Of a stretch of DNA of 64,000 bases, positions 29,704 through 37,149 are shown piece after piece. Positions within the stretch are counted from its first letter, which is position 1, and every line of letters begins with the position of its first letter. Source of the stretch: Pseudomonas sp. P818 (GTDB taxonomy: Bacteria > Pseudomonadota > Gammaproteobacteria > Pseudomonadales > Pseudomonadaceae); the NCBI RefSeq assembly GCF_000418555.1, contig NZ_ATKM01000013.1:1-64000 (forward strand), read 5' to 3'. The notes beneath the pieces are model-generated. The model saw nothing but the letters and a program-made list of their open reading frames with translations. It did not search any database and was not told the origin of the DNA. The position numbers and the translations under genes are program-made.

Positions 29704-29727
29704 AAAAAAGCCCGCCGAAGCGGGCTT
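29704..29727 (-). terminator. Terminator after the tail-fibre genes
   Basis: AAGCCCGC (29708-29715) pairs with GCGGGCTT (29720-29727) around CGAA; the minus-strand transcript continues with T6. It separates the tail genes from the lysis genes, which therefore need antitermination or their own promoter. Confidence 0.85.
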
Positions 29728-29740
29728 GATGAAATTCTTT

Positions 29741-30394
29741 TTACGCAGTCCATACCCCGAACCCTGATGGAGCTGCGTTCGCCCACAATCCAGGAGAAAT
29801 GAGTCTGATCTTGTTGCCAGTGCCTGAAACGTTGCCAGATCTCGGGCATGCGGCCAGGTAGTACGCGGCCCCATCCGGGGTGAATGAATAAGTCGGACTT
29901 GTCCCAGCAGCAGGGTCGCCACTTCCGAGCCACGTCGATGAACCGAAGTGGGCTATCCAGATTTTTCCGGCATCAATATCGATGGCAACTCTACACCGTT
30001 GATTTAGTGCAAACGATATCGTCTGCGAGTTTGCACTCGCGTTGTTTGTGTATGTCCGTCTTGTATTGCCACCCGTGCCTTCAATCCACGCGCCCCATCC
30101 GGTTGCATTCCCTCCGATGTAGGTTCCCAGGCTACTCACGCCGCGATGCAGCCCAACGCCGAGAGACGTTAGGGTTCCGGACTGAACATTCGACAGTTCC
30201 GCGTAAAACTTGCCCGTAGACTTCCCGCTAGCCGATACAACTATGCCGCCGCTCTCTGTTGCCGCAGTTGAATGAACGTCATATCCACTACCGGTTATGA
30301 CGACATCGGAAGCCTTGTTTGTGGCGCTCCATTGGCTCTGTACAACAGCCGGTGCGGTATCGCGCCGTTGTGCGACGATGCCCGGGATCATCAT
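29741..30394 (-). CDS. Tail-associated protein with SPRY-like domain
   Basis: The 217-residue protein starts at the ATG at 30394, overlapping the previous stop (ATGA). After a short N-terminus (MIPGIVAQRRD) it has a beta-rich domain resembling SPRY/concanavalin folds: GKFYAELSNV, GVGLHRGVSS, RCRVAIDIDAGKIWIAHFG, then AYYLAACPRSG. Its place at the end of the tail genes suggests a receptor-binding or fibre-tip protein. This is inference from position and fold pattern. Confidence 0.6.
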   Translation of the reverse strand: MMIPGIVAQRRDTAPAVVQSQWSATNKASDVVITGSGYDVHSTAATESGGIVVSASGKSTGKFYAELSNVQSGTLTSLGVGLHRGVSSLGTYIGGNATGWGAWIEGTGGNTRRTYTNNASANSQTISFALNQRCRVAIDIDAGKIWIAHFGSSTWLGSGDPAAGTSPTYSFTPDGAAYYLAACPRSGNVSGTGNKIRLISPGLWANAAPSGFGVWTA

Positions 30395-31092
30395 GCTGCC
30401 ACCAGGCGGCCAATCAGGCTCCATGTATTGGACGAGCGCCTGATTGCACTAGCTGCAGCGCCTGATCCATTCAGCACGTTGGTATCGCTGGCATGAAGCG
30501 AAACGCTAAACCCGTCTCCCGTAACGGTGACATTACCGGCGCCTGTTTGCAGGAAATTCACCATAGGCGCAAGACCGCTGACAGTCCATGCAGCCGTTGC
30601 CTCTGCGCCTATGGTTAGAGTTATCGGAGAGGCACTGGTACTGATGATCAATTTTCCTGCGTCAGATGGGGTAATCGCACCGCTCGCCGTAACAACACGA
30701 TAAGGCGTGCCAGCAAGGAAAACGTTTCCACCAGCTGCTTGCGATACCCAGGCCGAACCGCTGTATGCGTAAACGATTGGCACACCTGTTCCGTCTAGTT
30801 CATCGAGAACACGGACCGACATACCCGCGTCAGGCGCCAAAAATGTCCACACCCCCGCAGATGTAAGCCACCAAGCTAGATTGTTCGCCTTCCCGCTCCA
30901 TGCACCTGTTGGGCTTGGCCCGACGATGTACATCGCGCCATTTGCGGGCGATCCTGGAGGTGTCGACAAGTCCTTATCCACAACGCGCGGCATAACGAGT
31001 TGGTCTAGCGCGGAGAACGTGGTGTTGGCATTTACCTGGTTGCCGGCACTATTGGCCAGCAGTTCCAAAAATAGCTTCGATGTTTGTGCCAT
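30391..31092 (-). CDS. Tail fibre-type protein (DUF2793-like)
   Basis: This is a 233-residue structural protein. Residues 5-125 match the DUF2793 pattern (DKDLSTPPGSPANGAMYIVGPSPTGAWSG split over the segment, then AWWLTSAGVWTFLAPDAG). A glycine/threonine-rich beta stretch follows (ITPSDAGKLIISTSASPITLTIG), like fibre shafts. Its start overlaps the tail-tip stop by one base. Confidence 0.72.
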   Translation of the reverse strand: MAQTSKLFLELLANSAGNQVNANTTFSALDQLVMPRVVDKDLSTPPGSPANGAMYIVGPSPTGAWSGKANNLAWWLTSAGVWTFLAPDAGMSVRVLDELDGTGVPIVYAYSGSAWVSQAAGGNVFLAGTPYRVVTASGAITPSDAGKLIISTSASPITLTIGAEATAAWTVSGLAPMVNFLQTGAGNVTVTGDGFSVSLHASDTNVLNGSGAAASAIRRSSNTWSLIGRLVAA

Positions 31093-34000
31093 CAGAGTGT
31101 TACCTCAAGCGGATACCCGCGACCGACGATGCCGGATAGCTGGTAGATGCGGAATTTTATGGAAGACTGAGCAGAGCCAAAGTCTGTTATTTGGTTGGCT
31201 GCAGAATATGTGAAGGACGGCGAAGTAACGCTAATTGACCTTACTACAGTTAATCCGTTCATCACGTCGATTGCATAGGCTTCTGTTGCTTCGCCAACTG
31301 GCGACGGTGTGCCCGTGGCCCACCAAGTTCCAGTCAGCCGACTGCGCCGGGTAAATGAGCCTGAGAAGTTACCGGACCCATCCCTTGTACCAGACGCATA
31401 TACTGGGGACAGGCACTCCAGATTTACGCCTCTGTACGTGAAATCGATATTGCTGGAATCGTCCACGCTATCCCCTGATGTTACAGCGCGATAATAGAAA
31501 TCAACACCTATAGACTCTGCTGCCATGCCGATAAAGGCGTTGTCTGGGTCGTCCAGCATTACAAACCAATCGCCACTCTGGTGAAGTCCGGTGGCCCACT
31601 CTGTGCCTTTCTCGCCGCGCACAAACCCGGAAACCGAATAACTGCCGTCAGAGTTCAGAGTGGCATTCTGAAACCGAACTATCTCCCATCGTCCATCGGA
31701 ACCATATGCAGCATAGTGCGCGCCGCTCAGCATCTGATCGCGCGTTATGCTGCTCAGCGAGCCCGATGCCAAATCCAATGTCAGCGTTCGGCCATCAATG
31801 ATCGTCGAGTTGCTTACTGGCAGTGAATTGCGCGCAGTGCCAAATGTTCCCTTCCCCGAAAACGCCTGAATATCAGTGAACGTCTGTCCTGAATCTGGCG
31901 ATCTGACAAGAAGCGCACCTGGCCAGCCGTCAGTAAACCCCGTCATCACGCAAACAAAGCCAACGGCGTCCTGCAGCGTTTCGTCAACTACAGGAATGTC
32001 CATGAGAACTGCTAGGGACAAGCCTGAAAGAGGTATTGACCCATCTGATCCGGGAACTTCTCCGCCCTCTGCCACGGGGGCGTAAACGGCGGCACGGTTC
32101 GGCTTTGCACTGCACTGAAGTATGCCGTTCTGTTGGTGCTTCGCAGAGCGTATCAGCAGTTCATATGTCGCATCATCGGCATAAATGGTGACTACATCGG
32201 AGGGTTCCAGGTTGCCGTATGATGGCGGCAAGGCAAACGAGTATTCATTCCGCTCAAGCCACGCAAGACTCTGTAGAACCTCTGCTACTCCGGCCGCCTT
32301 GTGTGCCGTCATCACAATGGGAAGCTCACGCTCGACCTTGTTGACTGCTTGAGTGTTTATGCGCTCTGCCGTTTGCTCGCTCTGGTCGTATTCTCGAGCA
32401 AAATCGATGTATTTAATAACAGTCTTGGCAGGCAGCTGGGTATCCATCTCGCGCAATTCTGTGAGCAAGTCCGCCGCGGACTCGCCAGCACCGGCGCCGA
32501 TATCGCTCATTGGGATAACAGCAACAGAGGTTCTTCCACGCGGAACATACTTTATCTTGTACCCGGAAGGTATCACATCAAATGGATATGCAGCCTGCAA
32601 TGGTTCAATGGCAGATCGTATTGTGCCACCTGGCACCACAAATCCTTTTACCGACTCAGTAAGTAGAGAAACATCCAAGTCACCACCAGCAATTAATGAA
32701 GATAGACTACTTTCGCTAGTAATAATGCTAGCAAGGCTTACATCATCTGGCGAAACATCAATACTTCGTACATATAACCTAATGGTGCTACGGTATACTA
32801 GGCAGAGTACCGAACCATCAGCAGCTCCGTTGATTCTATTAGAATTCTGTGAGCTTATTATTTGCTGATCAAGGACGTAAGCGCCATTCTTATAAAGAAA
32901 TGTAATTACCCTAGCGTCATGCTCATTTGCGCCAACAACCCAGATGCATTGCCCGCCATTTTCTACTATCGGGGTGTATCCGCTTGATGCGTGGTATGCG
33001 ATATCACCAATTGGGTGCGTGTAAGGCGTTCCATTCTTATTAAGAATGTTATGAGAAGATACAATAGATGAACCAGATGCTATTTCTACATAGCACGACA
33101 TATCTGGCCTTTGCCTAAATATATAGAGAAGCCCATCAGCTATATAAGCACCAAATCCTACACGAGACTCACCAGGATAAGGTTCGTATTCGTGATTCGT
33201 TATTCCTTGGATGGATTCGCCATAAATCTTGAGATAGGTCTTTGAGTTATTAAAGTGGAATGACCAGTAATATCCATCAGACTCGCCTAGTGGATAATTA
33301 AGAACAGAAAGTTCAGGGCATGATATAAAGCCATCATATAGCCCGAAAGAAACCAGTTTGCCATCTGACGCGCGCAACTTGTATGTATGATAGTTGCCGA
33401 CTCCGCCGAGCCAATCTCTAGGGGAAAGCGGGTTTGATGAAAATCTAACTACACCACCAGAGAACTCTACAAGAGTGGATGTCTCATCAAGGTTTAAGTA
33501 ATTTTGCGCAATCGTATCTGCAAGCCTAAGCCCAATACTATCCTGCTTAGTGACGCATTCGACCTTAAACTGCGCGGCCTGCAGCGTGTTTGAGTAGTCG
33601 GCTAGCTGGAAATCATCAAAAACGATGTAGGCACGCCCCCTAAATGCAGGGGCATTTCCGGCGCCCATTTCCGCTTCAATACGCGGGTCCGGCAGCTGGA
33701 CCTCAGTACCGTAGTAGAATCGCATTCCTGCGGCGGCCTTGTTGCTGGCAATGATGGTTTCCAGATCGTCGCTGCCGGCGTTGTAGATCAGCTTGTCTGA
33801 GCACCAGATACGGCGGATTCCAGAGATAGGGCCTTCGCCCAGGCACAAAGCAAAAGTTGCCGAGTAGCTGTACGTTTTAACGGTCTGGCTGCCACCGCCG
33901 CCGCCCTTCCCGCCGCCCTGCTTCTCCTTGCGCACAGTCTCTTTAAGCTGGTTGTTTTCCATCCAGATGATATTGCCGGACACGCCAACGGTTCCGTAGA

Positions 34001-34208
34001 AGCGCGGAATCTTCTGGCCGAGCGTCGACGTTTGGATCTTGAGATCGTTTAGCCTCGGGCCTTCTACGGTTGGCCCTTTTGGCGGATCAAGAGCGGCGCC
34101 AATCCCAGCGCCAAGCGCAGCGCCCTGGAGCGCGCCGACTGGACCACCAACGTAGAACCCGATTACGGCGCCGACTACGCCGCCGAGTATTTGGCCGCCG
34201 CTGCTCAT
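31092..34208 (-). CDS. Tail tip / host specificity protein (gpJ-like)
   Basis: This 1038-residue baseplate hub and receptor-recognition protein has a glycine-zipper N-terminus (GGVVGAVIGFYVGGPVGA), then the conserved PRFYGTVGVSGNIIW and an RAYIVFDDFQLADY stretch. Residues about 560-900 resemble the gpJ/TipJ hub (AEVLQSLAWLERNEYSF, EPSDVVTIYADD). The central part (about 236-523) is visibly AT-richer, with many Ser/Tyr/Asn, and looks like an acquired domain. I chose the ATG at 34208 because it overlaps the NlpC-type stop. Confidence 0.85.
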   Translation of the reverse strand: MSSGGQILGGVVGAVIGFYVGGPVGALQGAALGAGIGAALDPPKGPTVEGPRLNDLKIQTSTLGQKIPRFYGTVGVSGNIIWMENNQLKETVRKEKQGGGKGGGGGSQTVKTYSYSATFALCLGEGPISGIRRIWCSDKLIYNAGSDDLETIIASNKAAAGMRFYYGTEVQLPDPRIEAEMGAGNAPAFRGRAYIVFDDFQLADYSNTLQAAQFKVECVTKQDSIGLRLADTIAQNYLNLDETSTLVEFSGGVVRFSSNPLSPRDWLGGVGNYHTYKLRASDGKLVSFGLYDGFISCPELSVLNYPLGESDGYYWSFHFNNSKTYLKIYGESIQGITNHEYEPYPGESRVGFGAYIADGLLYIFRQRPDMSCYVEIASGSSIVSSHNILNKNGTPYTHPIGDIAYHASSGYTPIVENGGQCIWVVGANEHDARVITFLYKNGAYVLDQQIISSQNSNRINGAADGSVLCLVYRSTIRLYVRSIDVSPDDVSLASIITSESSLSSLIAGGDLDVSLLTESVKGFVVPGGTIRSAIEPLQAAYPFDVIPSGYKIKYVPRGRTSVAVIPMSDIGAGAGESAADLLTELREMDTQLPAKTVIKYIDFAREYDQSEQTAERINTQAVNKVERELPIVMTAHKAAGVAEVLQSLAWLERNEYSFALPPSYGNLEPSDVVTIYADDATYELLIRSAKHQQNGILQCSAKPNRAAVYAPVAEGGEVPGSDGSIPLSGLSLAVLMDIPVVDETLQDAVGFVCVMTGFTDGWPGALLVRSPDSGQTFTDIQAFSGKGTFGTARNSLPVSNSTIIDGRTLTLDLASGSLSSITRDQMLSGAHYAAYGSDGRWEIVRFQNATLNSDGSYSVSGFVRGEKGTEWATGLHQSGDWFVMLDDPDNAFIGMAAESIGVDFYYRAVTSGDSVDDSSNIDFTYRGVNLECLSPVYASGTRDGSGNFSGSFTRRSRLTGTWWATGTPSPVGEATEAYAIDVMNGLTVVRSISVTSPSFTYSAANQITDFGSAQSSIKFRIYQLSGIVGRGYPLEVTL

Positions 34209-34621
34209 GCGTTCACTCCAATCCGATAGGCGCGGATGACGCGCGCATGCCACATGGCGTCGAGTCGGTGATGCGCCACCTTCCCGTGAAGCTCGCTGCC
34301 ATGGATGATGTAGGGATGCCCGTCAATCTCGCCGGCATGGATTGCAATGTGTTGAGGTGCCTTAGAAATGCGCATGATCAACACGTCGTTGGCGCTTGCA
34401 TCGGCCATGTCAATGCGCTGCAGGCTTGGCTGGGCGTCGAGGATCTTCTCTAGCTGGCCGTCATATGGGTTCATTGGGTAACCCATCTCATCCTGATACG
34501 GCAGGCCTAGTCGCTGGAAGATGTGCACAAGAACGCCGGCACAGTCCACGCCGAGCATGCTCCGGCCCTGGTGGCGAAACGGGACGTTGATCAGCTCGAA
34601 AGCGGCTTCAACCGGAGTCAT
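34205..34621 (-). CDS. Tail-associated NlpC/P60 peptidase
   Basis: This is a 138-residue NlpC/P60 cysteine peptidase, the lambda gpK-type tail protein that cuts peptidoglycan cross-bridges during DNA entry. The catalytic Cys is in GVDCAGVLV, and the catalytic His in QHIAIHAG is followed by HGSELHGKVAHHRLD. The ATG at 34621 overlaps the DUF2163 stop at 34618. It lies between DUF2163 and the tail tip gene, the standard order. Confidence 0.87.
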   Translation of the reverse strand: MTPVEAAFELINVPFRHQGRSMLGVDCAGVLVHIFQRLGLPYQDEMGYPMNPYDGQLEKILDAQPSLQRIDMADASANDVLIMRISKAPQHIAIHAGEIDGHPYIIHGSELHGKVAHHRLDAMWHARVIRAYRIGVNA

Positions 34622-35505
34622 CGCTTGCGACCCACCTGGCTGTATTGGGTGCCTGTCGGAACACGGTCGAATCCGCCGAAATTGCGCTTGTTCGACCATT
34701 TGTCTCTGCAGGCGTCTGCCGTCTTGCGGCACCCCGGAATCATTTCGTACTCGTCGCCTACCTGCGGCATGTAAAACGTCGCCTCGTGCAGCTCAATGGC
34801 GCCGCTGGCGAACGTCTTTACCTGTATAGGCTTCAAGCCTGCGTTAGCGCCGGTGGTGAAGCGGATCTGGCCGGCCCCAAACCAGTCATTTGCCTCAGTG
34901 CGCGCTGAGTCGGCGAACTCATACTGGTTCGTTACAGACGTGAGCGATCCAGTAACCAGATGGTCAGCCATTACCGGGCCGTCAGGCGCGCCACGCGGGC
35001 CTGAGCAGCGGGAATGCCGCCAGTCGATAAGGTCGGTATCCAGGCCTTGATCAAACAGCGTCCATGAGCAGGTTGGCGAGTACGTGTGCCCGACCGTTTG
35101 CGAGAGCACGTCGATAGCGCCCATGATCTGCGCTGTGTATTTCTCGTCACGGCACTCGACGCGCCCCCAGAAGAACAGGCCGCAAGGCTCTTCGTCCTCA
35201 ATCGGGGCGGCCCAGGACGTGGCGAACAGGTAGACGCGCGCGTTGTCGTACTTGCCCGACATCAGGTCGTCGCGGCTGATCGCCCCCTGTTGCAGAATGC
35301 CGTTCAAGTCGATGCTGGAGCTGGCAAATGTGCTCGTGCTGTCAAGTCCAGAAAACTCATACCCACTCTCGGTCAGGTAGACCTGGCCATTGCTCATCGG
35401 CAGGTCAACCGGATAGCCGGCCAGGCGCACTATCGGCGAATCATTGGCCGGCTCAATGCGGACGCAGTAAACCCGCGTCTGCCAGTCTGCGACGTGTGAT
35501 TTCAT
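34618..35505 (-). CDS. Minor tail protein, DUF2163
   Basis: This 295-residue tail protein has the DUF2163 pattern: YCVRIEPANDSPIVRLAGYP, a middle AAPIEDEEPCGLFFWGRV, and a cysteine-rich C-terminus (YSPTCSWTLFDQG and IPGCRKTADACRDKW). It is a distal tail adaptor. In related phages it directly follows the DUF2460 gene, but here an HNH endonuclease gene lies between them. Confidence 0.87.
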   Translation of the reverse strand: MKSHVADWQTRVYCVRIEPANDSPIVRLAGYPVDLPMSNGQVYLTESGYEFSGLDSTSTFASSSIDLNGILQQGAISRDDLMSGKYDNARVYLFATSWAAPIEDEEPCGLFFWGRVECRDEKYTAQIMGAIDVLSQTVGHTYSPTCSWTLFDQGLDTDLIDWRHSRCSGPRGAPDGPVMADHLVTGSLTSVTNQYEFADSARTEANDWFGAGQIRFTTGANAGLKPIQVKTFASGAIELHEATFYMPQVGDEYEMIPGCRKTADACRDKWSNKRNFGGFDRVPTGTQYSQVGRKR

Positions 35506-35521
35506 GGGGCTCCAGAAACGG

Positions 35522-35543
35522 AAAAGCCCGCACTAGGCGGGCT
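35522..35543 (-). terminator. Terminator after the HNH endonuclease gene
   Basis: AGCCCGC (35525-35531) pairs with GCGGGCT (35537-35543); minus-strand transcript then TTTTC. It ends transcription 20 bases past the HNH stop, inside the tail operon. Confidence 0.75.
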
Positions 35544-35565
35544 ATTGGATTGGTTGTGGGCGGAG

Positions 35566-36261
35566 CTAGATGAGCATGCCCCTGGACCTTGCCCATTCTT
35601 CTGGCAATTTGTCCTTCTTCGATGAGTTGCATGGCGGGCAAAGGAGTTGGATGTTAGAAATCCAGTCGCTGCCACCCTTGCTAATTGGGACTATGTGGTC
35701 GATGTGGTATCGGTTCGGTTTTCTGACCGATAGCTTGGACTTGCAGGATGCGCAAAGCCCGCGTTGCCGCGCGAAGAGATCAGTCACTTCGGCTGGCGAA
35801 TGCTGTCCCTCCGCGTTGTTCTTCCTTGCACGCCTTTTCCTGCACCAGTCGGAGACTTTTTCTGGATTGTCCTTGCCGTACTGTCGTGAACGCTGAAGCT
35901 CCTTTTCCCTATTTTTCAGATACCAATCGGTCCGGTTATTCGGGTTTTTGCGTCTCCACTCCGCCTGAACGACCAGTCTCTGGTCCCTGTTCATCTGATG
36001 GCGCTCTCGACACTTATCGAGGAACTCTTCTTTGTTCTCTGCGTAGAATCTTCTTGAGCGCTCAATGTTCGCTGCGCGGCGCTCTGGGTTCTTGAACCTC
36101 TCCCTGTCCCTCTCCCTTTCGCATTCCATGCACATGCCGTGAATGTTGCGCTCAGAAAGATGCCCACGCTTACACGGCTTTCCCGTGAAGTATCGATTTA
36201 GCCCACGCGCCAGGGCTTCCTTCTTGGACGAAATCTGCATAGCAATCACCATGCTGTACAT
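35566..36261 (-). CDS. Free-standing HNH endonuclease inserted in tail genes
   Basis: The product has about 231 residues. An N-terminal zinc-ribbon-like segment (KPCKRGHLSERN, CMECERERD) is followed by a long basic helical region. The C-terminal HNH domain has CASCKSKL, then YHIDHIVPISKGG and NIQLLCPPCNSSKK. It is probably a homing-type mobile nuclease that cuts phage genomes lacking it. It is not overlapped by its neighbours and has its own terminator, unlike the coupled tail genes around it. Start could be 36261, 36252 or 36240. Confidence 0.85.
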   Translation of the reverse strand: MYSMVIAMQISSKKEALARGLNRYFTGKPCKRGHLSERNIHGMCMECERERDRERFKNPERRAANIERSRRFYAENKEEFLDKCRERHQMNRDQRLVVQAEWRRKNPNNRTDWYLKNREKELQRSRQYGKDNPEKVSDWCRKRRARKNNAEGQHSPAEVTDLFARQRGLCASCKSKLSVRKPNRYHIDHIVPISKGGSDWISNIQLLCPPCNSSKKDKLPEEWARSRGMLI

Positions 36262-36279
36262 ACATCCAGCATTTTAAAC

Positions 36280-37149
36280 CTACGGATTAAGTATCTCCAG
36301 GAGCTGGATGCTCGGCGTGGCCAGCGTGTCCCACTGCGAGAAATTTCCGCCAAGGTCGGCGTTGAAACGCATGGGGACGTGGAACTTGAAGCCAGACTTG
36401 AGTACTTCGCCGGTTTGCGGGCGCGTGTTGAACGTGCCGCCGCTGGCGTATGCGGTGAACAGGGAGGAGTTGATGTTGACGGTGAACTGGGTGCCGGTGC
36501 GCGCGGTTACAGTTCCGCGCAGGCCGTTCATCTGCGTCATGCCTACCACGCCGCTGAAGTGCACAGTCTCGCCTACAACCAACGTGTTGACCGCCTGAAC
36601 CACGGCAGAAGATGCCTGGCTGATGCCAGTGATGGTGCCGGTCTTGTTGGCGGCCATCGTTACCAAGCCGGTCGTGTTGTCGACGCTCCACTGGGATGTC
36701 TGCATCACGATGGAGCCGATGCTGACAAGCACGGTGCCGGCCTGTGGTTTGCGGATGCGACGACGGGCGCAGGTGGCGTCGCTGCTGTCGCCGTACCAGC
36801 GTGTGAGTTGATACACGCCGGCCACAGCAGGATTGGCGAGCGGCAAAAGCTGGTCAAACGCCGTTGGCACGCCCGAATAGGCGTTGCTCGAGTAGTCAAG
36901 GGGATGCAGGACGCGGAACCCGCGAAGCGTGCCGCCGGCTCGGTTATTGAGGTCGATGATCTGGCCAACAACGAAGTTGGTCTGACGCTCAAACTCAATG
37001 GTCAGCGTTGCTTTGACGAACGGGTGGCGCTGGCTGCGGTACTCGTCGCCGCCAGCGGTCTGCACGATCTGGTTGGCGTATTCAGCAGAGAAACCGCTGC
37101 CATAGTCCGCTTCTTGCGGGAACTGCTCTTCGAGGAACATAGGCATCAC
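36280..37149 (-). CDS. Minor tail protein, DUF2460
   Basis: This 289-residue distal tail protein has the DUF2460 signature: FPQEADYGSGFSAEYANQIV near the start, NFVVGQIIDLNNRAGGTLRGFRV, a YQLTRWYGDS stretch and the C-terminal RFNADLGGNFSQWDT. Residues about 160-245 form an extra beta-rich segment (SIVMQTSQWSVDNTTGLVTM, VVGMTQMNGLRGTV). It overlaps the tape measure stop by 4 bases. Confidence 0.85.
   Translation of the reverse strand: MMPMFLEEQFPQEADYGSGFSAEYANQIVQTAGGDEYRSQRHPFVKATLTIEFERQTNFVVGQIIDLNNRAGGTLRGFRVLHPLDYSSNAYSGVPTAFDQLLPLANPAVAGVYQLTRWYGDSSDATCARRRIRKPQAGTVLVSIGSIVMQTSQWSVDNTTGLVTMAANKTGTITGISQASSAVVQAVNTLVVGETVHFSGVVGMTQMNGLRGTVTARTGTQFTVNINSSLFTAYASGGTFNTRPQTGEVLKSGFKFHVPMRFNADLGGNFSQWDTLATPSIQLLEILNP

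Noticed and set aside
35566..36261. HNH gene as part of a group I or II intron
   Set aside because: The flanking tail genes are complete on their own and no intron core or split coding sequence is visible.
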